DNA from: Planctomycetaceae bacterium
GTDB lineage: Bacteria > Planctomycetota > UBA1135 > GCA-002686595
NCBI GenBank assembly: GCA_011525785.1
Contig: WYBT01000062.1
Coordinates: 1 to 64,000 of the forward strand
Direction: 5' to 3'
DNA length: 64,000 nucleotides
The notes under the pieces were generated by a model that was given only the letters and a program-made list of their open reading frames with translations, did no database searches and was not told the DNA's origin. Below are positions 18,846 through 25,969 of this stretch, piece after piece; the stretch's first letter is position 1, and each line of letters begins with the position of its first letter. A program made the translations under genes and the position numbers.

Positions 18846-20096
18846 ATGACGCAGTCCGCATTGCATCCCACGCCGCCATTCCTGATCGAGGCCGCCCGCA
18901 GCCGTTCGGGGGACGACCCGATCTTCGCGCTCAACGCCGAGGCGCAGCGGCGCGCGAAAGCTGGCGAGGCGGTGGTCAACGCCACGCTGGGCGCGCTGAT
19001 GGACGACCAGGGCCGGCTGGCGGTGATGAAGAGCGTGTTCGAGGCCTTCGCGCAGGTCGATCCGCAGCGCGCGGCCGGCTACGCGCCGATCGCGGGCGAA
19101 CGCGGCTTCCTCGATGCGGTGGTGGGGGACTTGTTCGGCGCCAGCGAACTCGCGCGCGCCTCGATCGCCGCCGCCACGCCCGGCGGCACAGGCGCACTGC
19201 ACCACGCCATCGTCAACTTCCTCGAGCCCGGCCAGGCCCTGCTCGCGCCCGAGTACTACTGGGGTCCGTACAAGACGCTCGCCGACCACACGCGCCGCAA
19301 GGTCGAGACCTTCCGCATGTTCGACGCCGCTCGGCGCTTCGACAGCGCTGCGTTCGAGCGCGCGCTCGATGGCCAGGTGCGCACGCAGGGCCGCGCGCTC
19401 GTGTTGCTCAACACGCCGTGCAACAACCCGACGGGCTATTCGCTCGACGCGGCCGAATGGAGCGAAGTGACGCGCATCGTGCGCGCCGCCGCGCGCCGCG
19501 CGCCCGTGGCGTTGCTCGTCGACCATGCCTACGCGAAGTTCGGCGGGCCGGGCGCCGAGCGCTGGGTCGAGCACGCCGCGCAGATCGTCGGCGAAGCGCT
19601 GCTGCTCGTCGCGTGGACGGCTTCGAAGTCCTTCACGCAGTACGGCGCGCGCGTCGGCGCGCTGGTGGCCGTTCACCCCGATCCCGCGGAGCGCAAGCGC
19701 CTCGACAACGCGCTCGCCTTCTCGTGTCGCGGCACTTGGTCGAACTGCAATCACGCCGGTCAGCTCGCGATCGGCAAGCTGCTCACCGACGCTTCGCTGC
19801 GCGCGCGCGCCGACGCCGAGCGCGATGCGCTGCGCAAGCTGCTCGACGAACGCGTCGCGGCCTTCAACACCGCCGCACACGCCGCGCGCCTGGACTATCC
19901 GCGCTACGAGGGCGGCTTCTTCGTCAGCGTATTCGCCCCGCGTCCCGACGAAGCGGCCGCGCACATGCGCGCGTCGGGCGTGTTCGTCGTGCCGATTCCA
20001 GGCGCGCTGCGCGTGGCGCTGTGTTCCACGCCGGCGCGCGACGTTCCGCGGTTGGTTCAAGCCCTGTCGGCCGCGCTGAGCGCCACTTCGAACTAG
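18846..20096 (+). CDS. Class I/II PLP-dependent aminotransferase
   Basis: A 416-residue fold-type I aminotransferase resembling the aromatic/aspartate aminotransferase group. Visible features are the N-terminal DPIFALNAEAQRRAKAG, TPGGTGALHHAIVNFL (phosphate-binding turn), the pair NTPCNNPTGYSLD (Asn-Pro-Thr-Gly), VDHAYAKFGGPG (the Asp and Tyr contacting PLP), and WTASKSFTQYGARVGAL with the Schiff-base Lys in SKS. The substrate is probably an aromatic or dicarboxylic amino acid, but this is inference. The upp gene starts 14 bp downstream, so the two form an operon. Confidence 0.88.
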   Translation: MTQSALHPTPPFLIEAARSRSGDDPIFALNAEAQRRAKAGEAVVNATLGALMDDQGRLAVMKSVFEAFAQVDPQRAAGYAPIAGERGFLDAVVGDLFGASELARASIAAATPGGTGALHHAIVNFLEPGQALLAPEYYWGPYKTLADHTRRKVETFRMFDAARRFDSAAFERALDGQVRTQGRALVLLNTPCNNPTGYSLDAAEWSEVTRIVRAAARRAPVALLVDHAYAKFGGPGAERWVEHAAQIVGEALLLVAWTASKSFTQYGARVGALVAVHPDPAERKRLDNALAFSCRGTWSNCNHAGQLAIGKLLTDASLRARADAERDALRKLLDERVAAFNTAAHAARLDYPRYEGGFFVSVFAPRPDEAAAHMRASGVFVVPIPGALRVALCSTPARDVPRLVQALSAALSATSN

Positions 20097-20110
20097 AAAG
20101 CGAGCTTTCC

Positions 20111-20926
20111 ATGCCCAACCTTCAACGCGGCGAGCACGAGAGCGGCGGCTGGGAGCTCGAGCACCGCTACGGGCCGCGCGTTCACCTGCTCGACAACCTC
20201 TATCTGCTCACGGCGCTCTCCAAGCTGTGCAGCAAGCGCATCCGGCACCCCGAGCTGACCGCGACGCTGCGGCGCGTGTACCAGATCATGCTCGCCAACG
20301 TCGCAGGCCACGACCTGCCGCGCGTCGAGATCGAAGAGCCCACGCGCATGAGCGACACGCATCCGCGCGAAGGCGTCTATCGCGGCCCGGTGATGGATCC
20401 GGCGACCAAGGTCGTGATCGTCGACATCATCCGCGCGGGCATCGTGCCCTCGCAGGTGTGCTTCGAGATGCTCACCGCCGTGCTGCCCGAGGAGCACGTG
20501 CGCCTCGATCACCTCAACATGGCGCGCCGCTCGGATGCGCAGGGCCACGTCGTTGGCGTCGATCTGTCGGGCTCGAAGATCGGCGGCTCGGTCGAGGGCG
20601 CGATCCTGCTCATGCCCGACCCGATGGGCGCCACGGGCGCTACCACGATTCGCGCGGTCAAGCACTACCGCGAGCACTTCGGCCGTCCCGCGCGCATCAT
20701 CGCCATGCCGATGATCGCGACGCCCGAGTACCTGCGCGCGGTGACGAGCGCGTTCGACGACCTGGTGGTCTACGCGGCGCGGCTCGACCGCGGACTGTCG
20801 GCGCCGGACGTGCTCGCGACGCTGCCCGGCGAGCGCTGGGACGAAGAGCGCGGCCTGAACGACCACGGCTACATCGTGCCCGGCGCCGGCGGCATGGGCG
20901 AAGTGCTCAACAACGCGTGGTGTTGA
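20111..20926 (+). CDS. upp: Uracil phosphoribosyltransferase (long form)
   Basis: Makes UMP from uracil and PRPP in pyrimidine salvage. Key segments are VDIIRAGIVPS (the family RAGL-type loop), LLMPDPMGATGATT (PRPP-binding DPMxATG) and the C-terminal GYIVPGAGGMGEV in place of the usual GYIVPGLGDAGDR. At 271 residues it is about 60 longer than bacterial Upp such as that of E. coli (208). The extra length is mostly the N-terminus and the end. The last codons form one copy of a 31-bp direct repeat whose second copy lies nearly 5 kb downstream, suggesting that the 3' end served as an integration site. Confidence 0.9.
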   Translation: MPNLQRGEHESGGWELEHRYGPRVHLLDNLYLLTALSKLCSKRIRHPELTATLRRVYQIMLANVAGHDLPRVEIEEPTRMSDTHPREGVYRGPVMDPATKVVIVDIIRAGIVPSQVCFEMLTAVLPEEHVRLDHLNMARRSDAQGHVVGVDLSGSKIGGSVEGAILLMPDPMGATGATTIRAVKHYREHFGRPARIIAMPMIATPEYLRAVTSAFDDLVVYAARLDRGLSAPDVLATLPGERWDEERGLNDHGYIVPGAGGMGEVLNNAWC

Positions 20927-20930
20927 GCGC
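20900..20930 (+). repeat. Left copy of 31-bp direct repeat (upp 3' end, candidate att site)
   Basis: Covers the last upp codons (EVLNNAWC and stop) plus four bases. The right copy at 25876-25906 matches in 29 of 31 positions, in the same orientation, 4976 bp away. One mismatch changes Asn to Asp; the other is silent. This is the layout left when an element integrates at a gene's 3' end. Confidence 0.65.
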
Positions 20931-21227
20931 GAAGGCGCGTTCCCTGCGAGCCCGCGCAGAATCAGCAGCGGGCGTGGGCACGTGAGAGCACAGAGCGGCG
21001 CCGTTCGACAGGTCGGCGCGCTCGAGCGGGTTTACGACGGCGCCGCGTGAGCCCACGGGTGGCGGCGCGAGGTGCGCGCGTCGGCCACAGCGCGCAGATT
21101 TCGGCCGAGTTCGTGACTTCCGCGACCTGGAGAGTGCGTGTTGACCTGGGACGCTCACCCGGCTGCGTCGCCACGCACACCGCGCGCAGCCGCAGCCAAG
21201 CAGTCGCAACACTCAGGAAGCACGCCC

Positions 21228-22526
21228 ATGTCCGCCTCGGCCCTCGCGCGCCTACTCGCCCGCCCGCTCACTCGAGTCGCCTTCGCCGCCGCGCTGGCTG
21301 TCGGATCCGCGGGGCGCCTCCACGCGGGGGACGCGCTGTACGCGACGGGGACGGGGTACGCCGGTGCGCTGAGCGGCCTGTACCGCATTGACACAGCCAG
21401 CGGTTCGGTGAGCCAGGTCATGCCGTTGCCCGGCATCAGCCTCTACGAAGGCGGCCTCGCCTACGACCCGGCGAACGATGCGCTCTATGCGATCGGCCGC
21501 CAGGACTCGCTGGGCACGCAGAGTCGCCTGTTTCGCATCGATCGCTTCACCGCGCAGGTGGTCGCGTTCCCGCCGATCAACGCTGCTTACAACCTCCAGG
21601 GCGGCGGGCTTGCACTCCACCCTCTGACGGGGGAGTTGTTCGCCTCGGGCTCCAACGGCTTTCAGAGCTCGGGGGTCTTCAGCATCGACAAGCAAACCGG
21701 CGCCGCGACGTTGATCGGTCAGGCGGGAGGGTCGTGCTGCGTGCAACCCTTCGGCTTCAACGTGAACGGGCTGGGGTTCCGCTCGGACGGGACGCTGTTC
21801 GCAAACGGATTCACACTTCAGAGCGGTCTGCCGAACGGCGCGTACACCAAGCTCATGACCGTGAACACGGTTACGGGACTGGCTAGCGAGATTGGATTCC
21901 ACGGAGTCAACGTCGGCGGGCAGCTCAGCTCGAGCGGTCTTGCTTTCGGCGCGAACGGCGTGCTCTACAGCCTGGGCTCGACGAGCGCGAGCGCGAGCGG
22001 GCTGTACCAGATCGATCCGCTCACCGGCGCCGCGACGCTGATCGCCAATCTTTCGCAGCAGATCGGCGCAAACGGCGGGCTCGTGTTCGCTCCGGACGGC
22101 GCGCCGCAGACCTTTTGCACGGCCAAGGTGAACAGTCTGGGTTGCACTCCCGCGATCCAGACCGCGGGCGCGGCGAGCTTGTCGAGCGCGGCGCCGTTCC
22201 ACGTGCTCGCCACCAGTGTCCTCAACCAGCGCACCGGCCTCCTGTTCTACGGCTACGCCCCGCTGTCGGCGCCGTTCCAGGGCGGCTTCAAGTGCGCCGC
22301 GGATCCGGTGCGACGCACCGCGCTGCAGAATGCCGGCGGCTCGCCCTCGCCGACGAACGACTGCTCGGGCGGCTACGTGTTCGACTTCAACGCGCTCGTG
22401 CAGTCCGGCGCCGACTCGCAACTCGTCCTCGGCCAGCGAGTCGTGGCGCAGTACTGGTCGCGCGATCCTGGCAGCGCGAGCACGACCGGCCTCACGGACG
22501 CCGTGCAGTTTCACGTCTTGCCGTGA
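21228..22526 (+). CDS. Secreted propeller-like protein with shared C-terminal domain
   Basis: A 432-residue exported protein. Signal peptide at about 1-33 (cleavage near LHAG). Residues 35-290 hold repeats in which a Gly-Leu-Tyr/Phe-x-Ile-Asp strand (GLYRIDTASGSV, RLFRIDRFTAQV, GVFSIDKQTGAA, GLYQIDPLTGAA) is followed by a Leu/Ile turn, typical of a beta-propeller without a known active site. Residues 294-432 are the shared tail: FCTAKVNSLGCTPAI is almost identical to protease A, followed by VLNQRTGLLFYGY, PFQGGFKCAADPVRRT and QYWSRDP. It ends HVLP, so the final Cys of the tail is lost. AGGAAG lies 8 bp before the ATG. The 301 bp upstream hold no gene and should contain its promoter. The gene lies inside the proposed island. 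Confidence 0.82.
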   Translation: MSASALARLLARPLTRVAFAAALAVGSAGRLHAGDALYATGTGYAGALSGLYRIDTASGSVSQVMPLPGISLYEGGLAYDPANDALYAIGRQDSLGTQSRLFRIDRFTAQVVAFPPINAAYNLQGGGLALHPLTGELFASGSNGFQSSGVFSIDKQTGAATLIGQAGGSCCVQPFGFNVNGLGFRSDGTLFANGFTLQSGLPNGAYTKLMTVNTVTGLASEIGFHGVNVGGQLSSSGLAFGANGVLYSLGSTSASASGLYQIDPLTGAATLIANLSQQIGANGGLVFAPDGAPQTFCTAKVNSLGCTPAIQTAGAASLSSAAPFHVLATSVLNQRTGLLFYGYAPLSAPFQGGFKCAADPVRRTALQNAGGSPSPTNDCSGGYVFDFNALVQSGADSQLVLGQRVVAQYWSRDPGSASTTGLTDAVQFHVLP

Positions 22527-22561
22527 GTCGCCGTGCGTGCGCCAGGGACTTCCGGCGCTGC

Positions 22562-22729
22562 TCATGAGAGCGAGGCGGCGCAGGCCGCGCTGACGCAGGC
22601 TGCGATGGCGTGCGGCTGGGGCGCATCGCGAGCGACACGCGTGCTCGGCGGCGTAAGGCGCGGGCCACCGCAATGCGGGCAGGTCAGCACGTTCACGGCC
22701 AACATGCGGCTCACGAGCTTGGCCCAGGT
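22562..22729 (-). pseudogene. C-terminal fragment of an IS91-type (Y2) transposase
   Basis: The minus-strand frame reads TWAKLVSRMLAVNVLTCPHC followed by GGPRLTP, then drifts to a TGA at 22562. The pattern Trp-Ala-x-Leu...Arg...Val-x-Val-Leu-x-Cys-Pro-x-Cys-Gly-Gly is the zinc-ribbon end found at the C-terminus of IS91-family/Y2 transposases. An in-frame TAG lies directly upstream, and no catalytic part of the transposase is present, so this is a remnant about 55 codons long. It lies in the 246-bp gap between two convergent genes of the island. The family assignment is from motif memory. Confidence 0.5.
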
Positions 22730-22772
22730 CTAGCGCCGCGCCTGACGCGTTCCTCCGCGCGAGTTCGCGCGC

Positions 22773-23390
22773 TCAGGACACCAGGCCGCTCGAGCGCGCC
22801 AGTTCCTTCGACTTCGCCGCCGTGACCTCGATCAAGTGCGCCACGTCGTCGAGCGTCGCCTGCGCGTGGCTCGCGTTGAGGTTGTTGATCGTCTCGTCGA
22901 CCCCCTTCCACAACTGGATCTGGTCCTGCGGGTTGTAGCCCTTGACGATCGTCGCGGCCGCCAGCTGTCCACGAACCGCGCCGGAGCGGAAGACCTGCAG
23001 CGTGTTCAAGCTCACGCCTTTGCGAATGCGCGCGGCCTCGCGCCAGAGCAGCTCGAGCCGGCCCTTGTAGGCCTCGCGCTCGCCCGCCATGGCCGACAGC
23101 TCTTCGGCCACGCGGTTGGCGACGAGCAGGTACTTGGTCGTGAACTCGCTCGTGAACTCGCCGTGCGAGCGTTTGGTGACCTTCTTGGCGTCCAAGCGCC
23201 TCAAGTACTCGCCTAGCTTGTTCTCCAGCGCTTTGGCGAGCTGAGCGTTGCGCTTGATGTCGGTCGACATGCCGCGGCTCCAGCGCTCGAGTTCGTCGCC
23301 CAGGTTGATGCCGCTGACCGCGCCCTTGGGGATGCCGAATCGCTCCTTGAAGCGTTGCCAGTCGGCGTGCGAGGGAATGCTGAGGCTCAT
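22773..23390 (-). CDS. Hypothetical helical protein
   Basis: A 205-residue cytoplasmic-type protein with no signal peptide, membrane segment or family I recognise. It is highly charged and predicted almost entirely helical, with heptad-like stretches (about residues 45-140, for example LAKALENKLGEYLRRLDAKK). The start is supported by AGGAAG 8 bp upstream on the minus strand. It is divergent from the AbiE operon, with 536 bp between, and lies inside the proposed island. It could be a helper of the island or cargo. Confidence 0.6.
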   Translation of the reverse strand: MSLSIPSHADWQRFKERFGIPKGAVSGINLGDELERWSRGMSTDIKRNAQLAKALENKLGEYLRRLDAKKVTKRSHGEFTSEFTTKYLLVANRVAEELSAMAGEREAYKGRLELLWREAARIRKGVSLNTLQVFRSGAVRGQLAAATIVKGYNPQDQIQLWKGVDETINNLNASHAQATLDDVAHLIEVTAAKSKELARSSGLVS

Positions 23391-23830
23391 CGCGCGTGCT
23401 TCCTGCGGCCCGGGCGGCCGCGTTGGGGTGCTGCTGCGGATCGGAACTCCGAGCGGATGAGCTCCGCTCGAGGCGGGCGCCTTCGTCCGCGAGGTGGAGG
23501 CTCGCTGTGCCGCGCCGAACCGTCAAGTCGCGCCCAGAGCGCGTCGCTTACCGCGTTGAGCGGGTTGGCGAGCCGGGCGCGGCGCCCTGGGGCCGTGGGG
23601 CCGTGAGGCCGGCCTGGGCCGGCTCGTGGCCGTGAACTCGCGATGCATATCCTTCGCGCCCGCCGCCCGGCACGGCCCGGGCACGCTGACCCTTCCGTTC
23701 GCGTTCCTGCTCACCGGCGGCAGCGAGGCCTACGCGATCCCGGTTGGCGTAGCCTCGGGCCGGCGCCCAGGGGGGGATGCGGATCGTGCTGCACGGACCT
23801 CTCGCTCGGCCGCGCCTCCGCTACCCATGC

Positions 23831-23859
23831 AAGAAACTTCAAATATTTTGAAGCTTCTT
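23831..23859. promoter_or_regulatory. AT-rich palindromic operator upstream of abiE
   Basis: Two 13-nt arms (23831-23843 and 23847-23859) match in 12 of 13 positions around a 3-nt centre; the inner 7 bp (CTTCAAA/TTTGAAG) are perfect. This is the most AT-rich patch in the surrounding kilobases. It lies 67 bp before the antitoxin start. AbiEi antitoxins of the AbiE family repress their own promoter by binding inverted repeats, so this is the likely operator. TATTTT in its centre may serve as a -10 box. The rest of the 536-bp gap (23391-23926) shows no gene. Confidence 0.6.
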
Positions 23860-23926
23860 GTTGAGAGCGGCCGGCGAACAGGCGACCTTCTGTCCGCACG
23901 AAGCGTCAACATTCTCGAGGGTTCCT

Positions 23927-24547
23927 GTGGGGTATCGATCGAACAAGGACGCCGAACGTCGGCTGCGCGACGCGGCCCAGGCGCAGGGCGGGTACTTCAC
24001 CAGCCGCCAGGCCGCAGCAGCTGGGTACGGCTACTCGCACCTCGCCTACCACGTCGACGTACGCAACGTCGAGCGCCTCGCCCAAGGGATGTACCGGCTG
24101 CTCGACGTGCCGATCTCCGAGCACGACGAGCTGATCCGACTGGCGCTGTGGAGCCGGGACCGACGCGATCAGCCCCAGGCCGTCGCATCGCATGCCACGG
24201 CGCTGACCGTGCACGAACTCACGCTGCTCCTGCCTGACCGGGTGCACCTCACGGTTCCTCGCGGTTTCCGCAAGAAGCCGCCCGCAGGCTGCGTGCTGCA
24301 CCGACGCGATCTCGGGCTGGCGGACATCGAGCAACGCGAAGGGTTCGCGGTGACCAAGCCCCTGCGCACGCTCGTCGACGTGGCGCTGTCGGTGGACGTG
24401 CCTCGAGACGAAGTGGTGCGGGCCGCGAAGTCCGCGCTCGAACGCGGGCTGGTGAGCAAGGCGGCGCTGGCCGAGGCCTTCCTGCGCGAGCAGGCGCCTG
24501 CCGTCGTGCTGAAGGAACTCAGGCTGAGCAGTCGGAGCGCCAGTTGA
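23927..24547 (+). CDS. AbiEi-type antitoxin (transcriptional regulator)
   Basis: A 206-residue antitoxin of the AbiE (type IV) toxin-antitoxin system. The N-terminal winged-helix (about residues 8-60) has GGYFTSRQAAAAGYGYSHL and RLAQGMYRL, the usual AbiEi_4 pattern in which a short helix pair is followed by a Gly-x-Tyr-Arg-Leu strand. A middle domain (SHATALTVHEL..., VHLTVPRGFRKKP, LHRRDL) and a C-terminal helical part (VTKPLRTLVDVAL, AKSALERGLVSKAAL) match the wider family. The start is GTG with GAGG 6 bp upstream; a TTG 69 bp earlier is also open. Its stop overlaps the toxin start. It would counteract the toxin and repress the operon. Confidence 0.82.
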   Translation: MGYRSNKDAERRLRDAAQAQGGYFTSRQAAAAGYGYSHLAYHVDVRNVERLAQGMYRLLDVPISEHDELIRLALWSRDRRDQPQAVASHATALTVHELTLLLPDRVHLTVPRGFRKKPPAGCVLHRRDLGLADIEQREGFAVTKPLRTLVDVALSVDVPRDEVVRAAKSALERGLVSKAALAEAFLREQAPAVVLKELRLSSRSAS

Positions 24548-25410
24548 CGCGCCGCTACGAGAACGCGGACGCGCTGCGGCGGGCGCTGATGGACCGGCTG
24601 CGGACGCAGTCGCTCGCGAGCGGGCAGCCGGTCAACACACTGCTCACCAAGGTGATGATGGAACGGTTGCTCGCACGGCTGTTCGCGGACGAGCGGGGAC
24701 CTTGGCTGCTCAAGGGCGGCTACGCGTTCGAGCTGCGGTATCGCCCGAATGCGAGGACGACGCGCGACCTCGACCTGTCGGTGCTCGGAGCGCGGGAGGA
24801 GAGCGCGAAGGCGAAGCTCGAAGCCGTTCACGTGGCCCTGGCGTCGGCCGCTGCGCTCGACCTCGGCGACTTCATGCGCTTCGAGATCGCGGTGGCGCGA
24901 CGCGAACTGACGGCAGCGCCGTTCGGGGGCGCGACCTTCCCAGTGCAAGCGAGGCTCGGCGACAAGCCGCTGGGCCAGTTCCACGTCGACGTTGCGTTCA
25001 GCGAGGGCCCGCTGGGGCCAGTCGAGGAACTCGTAGGAGCCGACGTGCTCGGATTCGCGGGACTGCGGCCAGCGAGGGTGCGGGCGATCTCGAAGGCGCA
25101 GCAGTTCGCCGAGAAGCTGCACGCGTACACGTTCCCGTGGGCGGGCAGGGAGAACACTCGCGTGAAGGACCTTGTCGACATGGTGATGCTCATCGAGCGC
25201 GAGAGGATCGATCCACAGGAGCTGAGGCGCGCGGTGGCTGCGGTGTTCGCAGCTCGCGACCGCCAAGCGCTGCCAGTGCAGCTCGCAGCGCCGCCGGCAG
25301 CGTGGCGCGAGCGCTACCCGGAGCCGGCTTCGCAGGCGCACGTCGGCGCGCGCGATGTCGATGCCGCGTTCGCGCTGCTGGCTGCGTACTGGGCGCGCGT
25401 CAGCGGCTGA
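24544..25410 (+). CDS. AbiEii-type nucleotidyltransferase toxin
   Basis: A 288-residue toxin of the AbiEii family. LLKGGYAFELR (residues 55-65) followed by TTRDLDLSV (Asp75 and Asp77) gives the nucleotidyltransferase GG...DxD core that binds metal. The C-terminal half has FAEKLHAYTF and TRVKDLVDMVML, the conserved Lys-Leu-His-Ala and Lys-Asp motifs of the family. Known AbiEii/MenT enzymes add nucleotides to tRNA or related substrates and stop growth during phage infection. The TTG start overlaps the antitoxin stop (TTGA), so translation is coupled. All catalytic motifs look intact. Confidence 0.85.
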   Translation: MTRRYENADALRRALMDRLRTQSLASGQPVNTLLTKVMMERLLARLFADERGPWLLKGGYAFELRYRPNARTTRDLDLSVLGAREESAKAKLEAVHVALASAAALDLGDFMRFEIAVARRELTAAPFGGATFPVQARLGDKPLGQFHVDVAFSEGPLGPVEELVGADVLGFAGLRPARVRAISKAQQFAEKLHAYTFPWAGRENTRVKDLVDMVMLIERERIDPQELRRAVAAVFAARDRQALPVQLAAPPAAWRERYPEPASQAHVGARDVDAAFALLAAYWARVSG

Positions 25411-25443
25411 CTTGCCGCCGCAACAAAGAGAGTTGCGTGACTC

Positions 25444-25764
25444 GTGCCGCGCCCCGAGCCCGATGATGCCCTCGTCGACTCGCTCCACATCGACCTCGCG
25501 CGTCCGGGCAACGACCACTTCTTCGCGTGCGAATTGCTGCCGCAGGTGCCGCTCGGCTGGGGACCGACTGGGTTTTCGCTGCCGACCGACGCGGCGATCG
25601 AGCAGAGCCCCGATTCGAGCCCCGAGGCCGACGAGGGACTCGACGCCGGCGGCGACCAGGAACGCGGTGATGACGAGATGACGCTCGCGAAGGCGCCGCG
25701 GCGCACGGGGCTGCTCTTCTCCTTCATGGAACTCGAGCGTGCTGGCGCACTCCCGCCGTGGTGA
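25444..25764 (+). CDS. Small acidic hypothetical ORF downstream of the toxin
   Basis: A 106-residue frame starting at GTG 34 bp after the toxin. The middle is rich in Asp, Glu, Ser and Gly (SPDSSPEADEGLDAGG), and it ends FSFMELERAGALPPW. No family is recognised. An AGAGAG lies about 13 bp before the GTG. It could be a third gene of the AbiE transcript or the 3' remnant of a larger deleted gene. The frame remains open past its stop to the right-hand repeat, which fits a remnant. Confidence 0.35.
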   Translation: MPRPEPDDALVDSLHIDLARPGNDHFFACELLPQVPLGWGPTGFSLPTDAAIEQSPDSSPEADEGLDAGGDQERGDDEMTLAKAPRRTGLLFSFMELERAGALPPW

Positions 25765-25875
25765 GTCAGCGGTCTAAGTGGTCACGCTGTTGTTCGACGT
25801 GTGCATGCGCTTCAACGACCGTACGGGGCTCCGTCGACGCGACTACCAAAGTCAGTGCAACCTCCGTCCGTGGAC

Positions 25876-25906
25876 GAAGTGCTCGACAACGCTTGGTGTT
25901 GAGCGC
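25876..25906 (+). repeat. Right copy of 31-bp direct repeat (upp 3'-end remnant)
   Basis: Reads EVLDNAWC plus stop in one frame, matching the end of upp with two base changes. No other part of upp is present here. Its position just before the 3' end of the minus-strand pseudokinase marks the right edge of the proposed island. Confidence 0.65.
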
Positions 25907-25969
25907 CGCGCGCGGCCACGATCGCGCTCAGAGGCAGGAGGCGGCCAGCGCGATGATCGAGCGCGCGGT

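Noticed and set aside
23577-23625. Short GGGGCCGTG/GGCCGG repeats upstream of the AbiE operon
   Set aside because: Low-complexity GC-rich sequence with no clear unit count or flanking structure.
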